29,230 nucleotides of DNA from Actinomycetes bacterium (GTDB taxonomy: Bacteria; Actinomycetota; Actinomycetes; Actinomycetales; Cellulomonadaceae). Positions 7,652 through 15,630 of this stretch are shown piece by piece. The notes under the pieces were generated by a model that saw nothing but the letters and a program-made list of their open reading frames with translations, was not told where the DNA came from and searched no databases. The stretch covers positions 1 through 29,230 of the forward strand of contig JAEXPS010000192.1 of NCBI GenBank assembly GCA_023438885.1, written 5' to 3'. The first letter of the stretch is position 1. Each line of letters starts with the position of its first letter. The position numbers were made by a program, and so were the translations under genes.

Positions 7652-7680
7652 GTATTAGCGAGACGCAACGTCGCGTATTC
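7652..7680. promoter_or_regulatory. Imperfect dyad in the TetR-MMPL divergent region
   Basis: GTATTAGCGA (7652-7661) and TCGCGTATTC (7671-7680) pair at 7 of 10 positions across a 9-base spacer. This is the most AT-containing stretch between the two divergent starts, so it probably holds both promoters. Position and symmetry fit a TetR operator, but the arms are imperfect. Confidence 0.4.
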
Positions 7681-7728
7681 TATTCCGACCCGTCCGGGTG
7701 ATGCGTGGCGACCGACAGAGGGGGAGAC

Positions 7729-10224
7729 ATGGCCGAGCTGCTGTACCGGCTGGGCAAGGCTGCGGCTCGTCGGGCTTGGGCCGTGATCGCCGCCTGGGCG
7801 CTGGTGCTCGCCGCCGCGGCCGGCGCGTACGTCGCGTGGTCCGGGACGCTGGCGATGAGCTTCGACATCCCCGGCCTGCCATCGTCGGACGTCGTGGCCG
7901 ACCTCGAGAGCCGGCTGCCGGACCTGGCCGGAGCCTCCGGAACGGTCGCGTACCGCACCGAGGACGGCTCGGCGTTGACCGACGAGCAGCGAGCGCAGAT
8001 CAGCGCACTGGTGGCCTCGGCGGCGGACCTGCCCGACATCGCACAGGTGGTGGACCCTTTCGCGGCCGAAGCCGAGCGCGACGCCCAGGCCCAGCAGCTC
8101 GAGCAGGGCCGCGCCCAGCTCGAGCAGGGGCGCGCGCAGCTCGACGCCTCCCAGGCGCAGCTCGACACCGGCCGGCAGCAGCTCGAGGCCGGCCAGGCGC
8201 AGCTCGACGCCGCCCGGGCGCAGGCCGAGGCGGCGGGCCTCCCGACGGCCCAGCTCGACGCCCAGCAGGCCGCGCTCGACGCCCAGCGCACCACGCTTGA
8301 GCAGGGCCAGGCCCAGCTCGACGAGGGCCGTGCCTCGCTGGCCGAGAACGAGAAGGCCCTGGCGACCGGGACCGAGCTGCTCGCCCTCGCCGGCGGCGCC
8401 CGTGTGGTGTCGGAGGACGGGTCGACGGCGCAGGTCAACGTGTCGTTCGACCAGCCGCGGCTGGAGCTCCAGGAGGCGTCCAAGAAGGCCGTCGTCGAGC
8501 ACTTCACCGGGACGCCGATCGACGGCGTCGAGGTGGCCGTGTCGTCGGACATCTCGCAGGGCGTGCCGGACCTGATCGGGCCGGGCGAGATCGCCGGGCT
8601 CGTCGTGGCCGCGATCGTCCTGCTGGTGACCCTCGGCACCGTGATCGGTGCCGCGATCCCGATCGTCACCGCGCTGACCGGGGTCGGCATCGGCGCTCTG
8701 GGCGCGCTGTCGCTGTCCGGCCTGGTGCAGATGGCATCGGTGACGCCGATCCTCGGCCTCATGCTCGGCCTGGCCGTGGGCATCGACTACTCGCTGTTCA
8801 TCCTCAACCGGCACCGCAAGCAGCTGCTGCACGGGTTCGACCTGGGCGAGTCGATCGGGCTGGCCAACGGCACCTCGGGCACCGCCGTGGTGTTCGCCGG
8901 GTCGACGGTGGTCGTGGCCCTGCTGGCCCTGAACATCTGCGGCATCCCGTTCCTCGGCCTGATGGGCACCGTGGGCGCGGCCTGCGTCGCCATCGCGGTG
9001 CTCATCGCGATCACGCTGACGCCGGCGATCCTCGGCCTGGTCGGCGACCGCATCGTCAGCCGCCGTGCTCGGGCGGCCACGCAAAGCCAGGACGACGCGG
9101 TCTCCCACGTGAGGCAGATGTCCACCACCCGTGCGGTGACCACCGTGCTGGTGAGCATCGTGGCGCTGCTGGCCCTCGCGATCCCGGCACTGCACATGCG
9201 GGTGGGCCTTCCGGACGGCTCCTCGGAACCGGCCGGGTCGCTGGCAGAGCGCGCCTACGCCATCAACGCCGAGGCGTTCGGCCCCGGTGCGAACGGCCGG
9301 CTGATCGTCGCCGCCGACCTGCCCGGCGGGCTCGACGAGGCCGCGGCGACCGACGCCCAGCTCGCCGTCGCGCGGGAGCTGGCCGCCGTGCCGAACGTCG
9401 CAGCGGTCGCCCCGGTCGCGGTGTCCGAGGACGGCCGGCTGGCCGCGTTCCAGGTGATCCCCGTCGAGGGCCCGAGCGCCGAGTCCACCGAGCAGCTGGT
9501 CCGCGACCTGCGGGCACTGCCCGCGGTGGCCCTGCCCGGGGGCACCGAGCCCGCGACCCTCGGGGTGGCCGGGCAGGCGGCGATCAACATCGACATCTCC
9601 GAGTCCCTCAACGGGGTGCTGCCGCTCTACCTCGTCGTGGTCGTCGGCCTGTCGCTGGTGATCCTGGTGCTGGTGTTCCGCTCGATCCTGGTGCCGCTGA
9701 TCGCCACCGGCGGGTTCGTCCTGTCGCTGTTCGCCACCTACGGTGCGATCACCGCGGTGTTCCAGGACGGCTTCGGCGCCGGCCTGATCGGCCTGGACAG
9801 CACCGGCCCGGTCCTCAGCTTCCTGCCGATCATCCTCGTCGGGATCCTGTTCGGCCTGGCCATGGACTACCAGCTGTTCCTCGCCACCGGCATGCGCGAG
9901 GCGTACGTGCACGGTGCGCCCGCGCGTCTCGCCGTCGCCCGCGGGTTCCGCGCCGGGCGCTCGGTGGTGATCGCCGCGGGGCTGATCATGGTCTCGGTGT
10001 TCGGCGGCTTCATCTTCGCCGAGTTCTCGATGATCCGTTCGTTCGGCTTCGGACTGGCGTTCGGCGTGCTCGTGGACGCGTTCGTGGTGCGCATGCTGCT
10101 GATGCCGGCGCTGATGCACCTGCTGGGCGACTCCGCCTGGTGGCTGCCGAAGTGGCTCGACCGCATCCTGCCGAACGTGGACGTCGAGGGCGCGGCGCTC
10201 GAGCGCCGGCACCCGCACCTCTGA
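7729..10224 (+). CDS. MMPL/RND-superfamily transporter with heptad-repeat periplasmic segment
   Basis: The 831-residue membrane protein has two MMPL halves. Each carries the family's Asp-Tyr motif in the proton-relay region: LAVGIDYSLFILNR (Asp353) and 'FGLAMDYQLFLATGMRE' (Asp713). The first membrane span is near residues 13-35. Residues about 124-217 in the first extracytoplasmic loop are a run of heptads such as QLEQGRA, QLDASQA, QLDTGRQ and QLEAGQA, predicting a long coiled coil. I chose the ATG at MAELLYRL because GAGGGGGA lies just upstream; the GTG eight codons earlier has no such site. MMPL proteins export lipids or small hydrophobic compounds, or give drug tolerance; substrate is unknown. 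The divergent TetR gene is the likely regulator. Confidence 0.94.
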   Translation: MAELLYRLGKAAARRAWAVIAAWALVLAAAAGAYVAWSGTLAMSFDIPGLPSSDVVADLESRLPDLAGASGTVAYRTEDGSALTDEQRAQISALVASAADLPDIAQVVDPFAAEAERDAQAQQLEQGRAQLEQGRAQLDASQAQLDTGRQQLEAGQAQLDAARAQAEAAGLPTAQLDAQQAALDAQRTTLEQGQAQLDEGRASLAENEKALATGTELLALAGGARVVSEDGSTAQVNVSFDQPRLELQEASKKAVVEHFTGTPIDGVEVAVSSDISQGVPDLIGPGEIAGLVVAAIVLLVTLGTVIGAAIPIVTALTGVGIGALGALSLSGLVQMASVTPILGLMLGLAVGIDYSLFILNRHRKQLLHGFDLGESIGLANGTSGTAVVFAGSTVVVALLALNICGIPFLGLMGTVGAACVAIAVLIAITLTPAILGLVGDRIVSRRARAATQSQDDAVSHVRQMSTTRAVTTVLVSIVALLALAIPALHMRVGLPDGSSEPAGSLAERAYAINAEAFGPGANGRLIVAADLPGGLDEAAATDAQLAVARELAAVPNVAAVAPVAVSEDGRLAAFQVIPVEGPSAESTEQLVRDLRALPAVALPGGTEPATLGVAGQAAINIDISESLNGVLPLYLVVVVGLSLVILVLVFRSILVPLIATGGFVLSLFATYGAITAVFQDGFGAGLIGLDSTGPVLSFLPIILVGILFGLAMDYQLFLATGMREAYVHGAPARLAVARGFRAGRSVVIAAGLIMVSVFGGFIFAEFSMIRSFGFGLAFGVLVDAFVVRMLLMPALMHLLGDSAWWLPKWLDRILPNVDVEGAALERRHPHL

Positions 10225-10274
10225 CGCCGCCGCTGTCGCAGCGTCGCGGGCCAGGTTGCATTTTGATCACGAGC

Positions 10275-10298
10275 ACTTGACAGGTTGACCGGACAAGT
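10275..10298. promoter_or_regulatory. GntR/HutC-type dyad and promoter before the sugar operon
   Basis: A 24-bp dyad runs from ACTTG (10275-10279) to CAAGT (10294-10298), with 9 of 12 base pairs matching. Its centre is GGTTGACC (10283-10290). The GGT-NN-ACC core is typical of HutC-subfamily GntR regulators such as DasR and NagR. A TTGACA -35-like hexamer (10277-10282) lies inside it, so binding would block transcription. The operon encodes a HutC-type GntR protein (15627-16448), its likely ligand. The gap 10225-10343 holds nothing else clear. Confidence 0.65.
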
Positions 10299-10343
10299 TC
10301 GACGCTCTGGGAGTCCCCTCCACACCTTCGGAAGGCCTCCACC

Positions 10344-11414
10344 ATGAAGCGTTGGATGCGCACGTCGAGCGTCGCGGTCCTCGCGACGCTCTCGCTCGCC
10401 CTGGCCGCCTGTTCGAGCAGTGACGGCACCGGCAGTTCCCCGACCGAGGACGGTGCAGATTCCGGCACCACCGCCGATGGCGGCTGGGTCATCGGCTACG
10501 ACTCGTACTTCGTGGGGAACACGTGGTCCGCGCAGCTCGAGGCGGAGTTCCTCTCCGCGGTCGAGCGCGAGGGCGACCGCGTGGCGGACGTCGTCGTCAC
10601 GCAGTCCGACAACGACGCCCAGACCCAGATCAGCAACCTCCAGTCGATGGTCGCGCGCGGTGTCGACGCGATCATCGTCACCCCGATCTCACCCGAGGGC
10701 ATCGCTCCCGTGCTCGAGCAGGCCAAGGCCGCGGGCATCGTCGTCGTGCTCTCCGCCTCCGGCGCCAAGGGCGACGCCTACGACTCGTACGTCAACGTCG
10801 ACGACGAGGAGTTCGGCGCCACCGGTGCCCAGTGGCTGGTCGACAAGCTCGGCGGCGAGGGCCGGATCCTCGCGGTGAACGGCATCGCCGGCATCCCCAC
10901 GAGTGACCTCCGCTACGCGGGCGCCAAGGCCGTCTTCGACGCCAACCCCGGCATCGAGATCGTCTCGACGATCGACGGCGGCTGGGACCAGGCGACCACG
11001 AAGACCGCCGTGGAGTCCTTCCTCGCGGCGAACCCTGACGTCGACGGCGTCTGGTCGCAGGGAGGCTCGATGACCCTCGGCGCGATCGAGGCGTTCGAGG
11101 CTGCGGGCGTCGACCTCGTCCCGATGACGGGAGAGGACAGCAACGGCCTGCTCAAGAAGTGGCAGTCGCTGGTCGACGAGGGCAACACCGCGTTCGACTG
11201 CATCGCCGTGAACAAGCCCACCTGGATCTCCGCGACGGCTCTCGAGCACGCCCTCGACATCCTCGACGGCGTCGAGGTGACCAAGGACGACATTCTCGAT
11301 CCGGAGGTCATCGACTCGTCGAACCTCGAGGACTATGTGCGGCCCGACATGCCGGACAGCCTCTGGGTGAACACCAAGATGACCGACGACGAGATCACCG
11401 CCCTGTTCTCGTAG
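10344..11414 (+). CDS. Sugar ABC transporter substrate-binding lipoprotein (ribose-type)
   Basis: The 356-residue protein starts with a lipoprotein signal: basic MKRWMRTS, a hydrophobic stretch and lipobox LAAC, with Cys23 as the predicted lipidated residue, followed by a Ser/Gly-rich linker. The mature part is a type I periplasmic-binding fold of the RbsB class: 'TQISNLQSMVARGVDAIIVT', 'ATGAQWLVDKLGGEGRILAV' and 'FLAANPDVDGVWSQGGSMTL'. It should sit on the outer face of the membrane and deliver the substrate to the importer encoded next. GGAAGG precedes the ATG. It is the first gene of the ten-gene unit. The ligand is unknown. Confidence 0.95.
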   Translation: MKRWMRTSSVAVLATLSLALAACSSSDGTGSSPTEDGADSGTTADGGWVIGYDSYFVGNTWSAQLEAEFLSAVEREGDRVADVVVTQSDNDAQTQISNLQSMVARGVDAIIVTPISPEGIAPVLEQAKAAGIVVVLSASGAKGDAYDSYVNVDDEEFGATGAQWLVDKLGGEGRILAVNGIAGIPTSDLRYAGAKAVFDANPGIEIVSTIDGGWDQATTKTAVESFLAANPDVDGVWSQGGSMTLGAIEAFEAAGVDLVPMTGEDSNGLLKKWQSLVDEGNTAFDCIAVNKPTWISATALEHALDILDGVEVTKDDILDPEVIDSSNLEDYVRPDMPDSLWVNTKMTDDEITALFS

Positions 11415-11446
11415 ACCGCACCCTCGACAGCGAAGGACCTCGTCCG

Positions 11447-12925
11447 GTGACTGGAGCAGCCCTGACGTGTACGCACGTCACGAAGTCGTTCGGCGCCACA
11501 CGCGCCGTCTCCGACATCACCTTCTCCATCGCACCGGGCGAGGTCCTCGCCCTCGTCGGTGAGAACGGCGCCGGGAAGTCGACCCTCATGAACATCGTGT
11601 CCGGCGGCCTCCGGCCGGACGACGGGACGGTGGAGATCGCGGAGCCGCGCAAGGACCGCGGCCGACGCGTCGCGATGGTGCACCAGGAACTGAGCCTCTT
11701 CGCGAACCTGACGGTGGCGGAGAACCTCGAGCTCGACAGGGGTTCCGACCATGTCTTCGTCGACGAGCGGGCGTCCCGCAAGGCCGCGTCGGCAGCGATG
11801 GACGATCTCGGCGTCGACATCGACGTCGATGCCGCCACCGAGGTGCTCAGCCCGGGTCAGCGCCAGCTCGTCGAGGTGGCCAAGGCGATTGCCGTACCGC
11901 CGGCCGTGCTCATCCTCGACGAGCCCACGTCCTCCCTCGAGCGGCCGCAGGTGGAGCTTCTCTTCGCCGCCGTCCGGCGCCTGGCGGCCGGCGGGACCGC
12001 CGTACTCTTCGTCTCCCACCGCATGGAGGAGCTCTTCGAGCTGTGCGATCGCGTGCTCGTCATGCGCGACGGCGAGCAGGTCGCGTTCGGGCCGCTCGCG
12101 GATCTGACGCGCGAGGCGCTCGTCGAGCTCATGGTGGGGCGCGCGACCAACCACTTCTACCCCGACCGCCCGGACGTCGACCTCGCGGCCCCCGCGAGGA
12201 TGGCGCTGCGCGGCGTGACGACGGCGCGGCTGCGCGACGTGTCCCTCGACGTTCCGGCCGGCGTCATCACAGCCATCGCCGGTCTCGAGGGTCACGGGCA
12301 GGGCACCGTCGCCGAGATCCTCGCCGGCGCCCAGACGCCGGACGCGGGCAAGGTCCTGCTCGCCGGTGAGCCGGTCCGGCTGCGGTCACCGCGCCAGGCG
12401 GTCCGCCGCGGGGTCGGCTATGTCCCGCCGGACCGGCGGCGCGAGGGCCTCCTCCTCGACAAGTCGGTCTCGGCGAACCTGATCCTCGCCGCCGCGCGCC
12501 GCCTCTTCCGCGGCGGCATCGTCACGCGCCGCCGGGAACGCAGCGTGGTGTCGCCCGTCGTCGCCCGGCTGGCCGTGAAGTGCACGTCACCCTTCCAACG
12601 CGTCGTCGAGCTGTCGGGTGGCAACCAGCAGAAGGCCCTGGTCGGGCGTTGGCTGATGCACGCCGACCTCTCAGTGCTCGTCCTCAACGACCCGACGCGC
12701 GGAGTCGATGTCGGCTCCCGGGCACAGATCTACGAGGTGATCCGGGAGCTGGCCGCGCGGGGGGTGGCGGTCGTGCTGGTCTCGACGGACCTCCAGGAGA
12801 TCCTCGGCCTCAGCGACCAGATCTACGTCATGTACTCCGGCCGGGTCACGGGCCGGCTCGATACCGCCGACGCGACGGAGGCCTCCGTGATGCATCTGGC
12901 AACCGGGGGTGTGCCCCGTGCCTAG
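11447..12925 (+). CDS. Sugar ABC transporter ATPase with two fused nucleotide-binding domains
   Basis: The 492-residue protein has two nucleotide-binding halves, as in RbsA, XylG and MglA (carbohydrate uptake transporter-2 family). The first half is complete: Walker A GENGAGKST (Lys44), signature 'LSPGQRQLVEVAKAI' and Walker B 'VLILDEPTSSLE'. The second half is degenerate: GLEGHGQGTV replaces Walker A, the signature is 'LSGGNQQKALVGRWL' and Walker B reads VLVLNDPTRGVD, with Asn-Asp where most have Asp-Glu. One canonical ATP site is therefore expected. I chose the GTG at VTGAALTCTHV, with AAGGA about 10 bases upstream; the longer frame lies inside the binding-protein gene. It ends overlapping the first permease. 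Confidence 0.94.
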   Translation: MTGAALTCTHVTKSFGATRAVSDITFSIAPGEVLALVGENGAGKSTLMNIVSGGLRPDDGTVEIAEPRKDRGRRVAMVHQELSLFANLTVAENLELDRGSDHVFVDERASRKAASAAMDDLGVDIDVDAATEVLSPGQRQLVEVAKAIAVPPAVLILDEPTSSLERPQVELLFAAVRRLAAGGTAVLFVSHRMEELFELCDRVLVMRDGEQVAFGPLADLTREALVELMVGRATNHFYPDRPDVDLAAPARMALRGVTTARLRDVSLDVPAGVITAIAGLEGHGQGTVAEILAGAQTPDAGKVLLAGEPVRLRSPRQAVRRGVGYVPPDRRREGLLLDKSVSANLILAAARRLFRGGIVTRRRERSVVSPVVARLAVKCTSPFQRVVELSGGNQQKALVGRWLMHADLSVLVLNDPTRGVDVGSRAQIYEVIRELAARGVAVVLVSTDLQEILGLSDQIYVMYSGRVTGRLDTADATEASVMHLATGGVPRA

Positions 12926-13934
12926 CCGTATCTCGACCACCGCGGTCCGCGCCGTTCGCGCCGCGGTCCCCCTGTGGGTGGTGGGCGTTGCCGCGGTCGC
13001 CGTGGCCGCTGCCGCGCTCCCGGCGTTCCGGACCCCGGTGAGCATCAACTCGCTGCTCGTCTCGCTCGCGCCGATCCTCATCATCTCGATCGGGCAGGGG
13101 ATCGCCGTCATGTCGGGCGGAATCGACCTGTCGGTCGGGGCCGTCGCGGGCCTGGCGACCGTCGTCCTCGCGCTCGAGGGGACGGTGCCCGGACCGCCCT
13201 GGGTGCGCGTCGTCGTCGCCGTCGCGGCCGGGGCCGTGGTCGGGCTGGTCAACGGGGCCGGCGTACTGGCGGGCATCAACCCGCTGCTGATGACGTTCGC
13301 GCTCTCCGGCGTCGTGCAGGGGTGCGCACTGCTGCTCCAGGACGACCCGGGCGCCGCCATGCCGCTGGACCTCGTCCGCACGATGGGCACGTCGGTCGGC
13401 ACCATCCCCCTGACGTTCGTCGCCGCCTTGATCCTCCTTGGGGGCGCCTGGTACTGGCTGGCGCAGAGCCGGCTTGGCCGGGTGCTCCAGGGGGCCGGCT
13501 ACGACCAGCGGACTGCCGCCCGGCTGGGGCTGCCCGTCCGCCGGTCCACGATGCTCGCGTACACGCTCTCCGGGGCGCTCGCCGCGACGGGCGGCATCGT
13601 GATCGCGACCCGGACGTTCACGGCGGACGCCCTGATCGGCTCGGCGTCGGTCATCGACTCGGTCGCGACGGTCCTCGTGGCGGGCATCGCCATCACCGGC
13701 GGCGTCGGGTCGCTCATCAACCTCCTCCCCGCAGCGGCGGTCATCGCGGTCATCGGCCAGACCATCACCCTCACGGGGGCCAACGCCCACTACCAGACCA
13801 TCCTCAAGGGTGTCCTCCTGGTCGCCGCAGTCAGCCTCTACCAGCTGTCGGGACGGCGCATCAGGCTGCCGTGGCGGCTGCGCCGTCCGGCGCTGGCGTC
13901 ACCTGAGCCGCCCGCCGAAGGGAGCGCGCGATGA
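12918..13934 (+). CDS. Sugar ABC transporter permease 1 (RbsC-like)
   Basis: The 338-residue permease has the branched-chain/ribose-type (BPD_transp_2) fold with 8-10 hydrophobic spans. The family motif appears as 'GQGIAVMSGGIDLSVGAVAG' in the first third, and 'GGIVIATRTFTADALIGSAS' with 'SVATVLVAGIAITGGVGS' near the end. The GTG at VPSRISTTAV is preferred because a G-rich site (GGGGG) lies eight bases upstream; it overlaps the ATPase stop. A GTG three codons earlier is possible. The C-terminus is basic (SGRRIRLPWRLRRP), so cytoplasmic. It pairs with the next gene as a heterodimeric channel. Confidence 0.92.
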   Translation: MPSRISTTAVRAVRAAVPLWVVGVAAVAVAAAALPAFRTPVSINSLLVSLAPILIISIGQGIAVMSGGIDLSVGAVAGLATVVLALEGTVPGPPWVRVVVAVAAGAVVGLVNGAGVLAGINPLLMTFALSGVVQGCALLLQDDPGAAMPLDLVRTMGTSVGTIPLTFVAALILLGGAWYWLAQSRLGRVLQGAGYDQRTAARLGLPVRRSTMLAYTLSGALAATGGIVIATRTFTADALIGSASVIDSVATVLVAGIAITGGVGSLINLLPAAAVIAVIGQTITLTGANAHYQTILKGVLLVAAVSLYQLSGRRIRLPWRLRRPALASPEPPAEGSAR

Positions 13935-14899
13935 CCCCCGTCCGTGAGGGGCTGCGGCGCATCCCCCTGCAGCTCGTCGTCGCGTACGGCCTGACCGTCG
14001 CCTGCATCGTGCTGCTGGGGACCACGACCGCCCAGGGCTTCGACCTCGACAGGATGCTGCGGATCCTCTCGAACGCCGCCCCGCTCGGGGTCGTGACCAT
14101 CGCCCAGACGCTCGTGATCGTCAACCGCGGCCTCGACCTGTCCGTCGGACCGGTGATGAACACCGCCGGGATCATCACCGCCGTGCTGTCCGCCCGTCCC
14201 GGGGCCTCGCTGACCACGACGGTGCTCGTGGTGGTCCTCGTCGGCGCGGCCATCGGCTCGGTGAACGGCGTCCTCCTCGCCTTCACGTCCATCCCGCCGC
14301 TGCTGGGCACGCTCGCCACTGCCACTGTGGTGACCGGCGTCTACTCCCTCATCACCCGCGGCCAGCCCAAGGGCAGTGTCCCGGCGGAGCTGCGGGGCCT
14401 GGCGGACGACCGGATCGCCGGCCTGCCGATCTCGGGCTCGCTCGTGATCTGGCTGGTGCTGCTGGTGCTCGCCGGCGCCGTGCTCAGCGCCACCGTCGCA
14501 GGGCGCCGGTTCCAGGCGGTCGGGACGAATCCGCGCGCCTCGTGGCTCGCAGGCGTGCCGGTGCGGCTCCACACGGTGAGCGTCTACGTCGCTTCCGGTG
14601 CCCTCGCCGCCGCGGCGGGCGTCCTGCTGATCGCGTACTCGGGTTCGCCGTCCCTGACCGCGGGCGACACGTACGCGCTCAACTCCGTCGTCGCGGCCGT
14701 GATCGGTGGGGCCGCGCTGACGGGCGGGACCGGGTCGATGACGGGTGCGTTCGCCGGGGTGGCCGTGCTCGCCTTCCTGACCACCGTCCTCAACTCGTTC
14801 GGCATCGCCTCGCCGGTCCAGGCGATCATCAGCGGTGCCGTCCTCATCGCCATGCTCCTGGTCAACGGGCGCCTCAACGCAAGGGGGTCACGCGCATGA
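13931..14899 (+). CDS. Sugar ABC transporter permease 2 (RbsC-like)
   Basis: The 322-residue permease is of the same family as its neighbour, with 'AQTLVIVNRGLDLSVGPVMN' as the conserved early motif, 'TNPRASWLAGVPVRLHTVSV' in the middle and 'VIGGAALTGGTGSMTGAFAG' near the end. The ATG overlaps the stop of permease 1 by four bases (ATGA), and GAAGGGAG precedes it. The two permeases differ in sequence, as is common where one importer uses a heterodimer. Its own stop overlaps the ATG of the creatininase-family gene, tying transport to catabolism in one transcript. Confidence 0.92.
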   Translation: MTPVREGLRRIPLQLVVAYGLTVACIVLLGTTTAQGFDLDRMLRILSNAAPLGVVTIAQTLVIVNRGLDLSVGPVMNTAGIITAVLSARPGASLTTTVLVVVLVGAAIGSVNGVLLAFTSIPPLLGTLATATVVTGVYSLITRGQPKGSVPAELRGLADDRIAGLPISGSLVIWLVLLVLAGAVLSATVAGRRFQAVGTNPRASWLAGVPVRLHTVSVYVASGALAAAAGVLLIAYSGSPSLTAGDTYALNSVVAAVIGGAALTGGTGSMTGAFAGVAVLAFLTTVLNSFGIASPVQAIISGAVLIAMLLVNGRLNARGSRA

Positions 14900-15630
14900 A
14901 CCGCCGATGGAACGACCTCACCTGGCCGGAGGTCCGGGCCGCCGTGGACCGCACGCCGTGGGCGCTGCTCACCTTCGGCGCGGTGGAGGAGCACGGGCCG
15001 CACCTGCCGCTCGGTACCGACCACTACGCGGCGGAGGCGCTGTCCGAGCGCCTGGCGGAGGCGGCCGACCTCATCGCGCTCCCCACGATGCCGTACGGGC
15101 AGGTCTGGTCCCTGGAGATGTTCGACGGCAGCCTGTCGATCAGCGACGCGACGCTGATCGCCTTCATCACCGAGATCGCCGGCGGGCTCCAGCGGCTCGG
15201 GGTCAAGGGCCTGGTGATGTTCTCCGCTCACCTGGGCAACGTCGCCGCCATGAAGAAGGCGACCCGCGTGCTCGAGGAGCAGGGCGGGCTCCCCGCGCTG
15301 GCCATGGCGTACCCGGGCCTGAGCCGGGTGGCGGCAACGGTCCGCGAGGCGCCGGAAAGTCACCCGTCGATCGTCCACGCGGACGAGCTCGAGACGTCCA
15401 TCATGCTCGCTCTGAGGCCCGAGTGCGTCCACATGGACCGCGCCGTACGCGAGTATCCGGTGTACCCGGAGCACTTCGACGTGGCGCCCGTGCGGTGGGA
15501 CACCGTCAGCACCTCAGGGGTGTTCGGCGACGCAACGGTCGCCACGGCGGAGAAGGGGGAACGCATCGTGGATCACGTGATGCGCGAGGCGGTCGAGCGC
15601 GTGCGGAGCTGGAAGCAGTCGGTCGCGTGA
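14896..15630 (+). CDS. Creatininase-family metal-dependent hydrolase
   Basis: The 244-residue protein has the creatininase fold. Metal-site motifs are visible: 'GAVEEHGPHLPLGTDHY' (Glu32, His33, His36 and Asp42 are the candidates), SAHLGN around His112, and 'HADELETS' (Glu164/Glu166). The third-strand motif is usually NGHGGN; here Asn-Gly before the His is Ser-Ala and the next Gly is Leu, an unusual variant. Family members open cyclic amides or remove formamides (creatininase, FAPy deformylase, MftE), so a hydrolase acting on a cyclic amide, lactone or similar bond is plausible. The ATG overlaps the permease stop, and its own TGA overlaps the GntR GTG. It is one of two metallohydrolases in this unit. 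Substrate is unknown. Confidence 0.88.
   Translation: MNRRWNDLTWPEVRAAVDRTPWALLTFGAVEEHGPHLPLGTDHYAAEALSERLAEAADLIALPTMPYGQVWSLEMFDGSLSISDATLIAFITEIAGGLQRLGVKGLVMFSAHLGNVAAMKKATRVLEEQGGLPALAMAYPGLSRVAATVREAPESHPSIVHADELETSIMLALRPECVHMDRAVREYPVYPEHFDVAPVRWDTVSTSGVFGDATVATAEKGERIVDHVMREAVERVRSWKQSVA

Noticed and set aside
7060..10218. Very long minus-strand open frame (over 1000 codons)
   Set aside because: Only its last 191 codons (TetR) are real. The rest is antisense of the MMPL gene and has biased His/Arg/Asp-rich composition.
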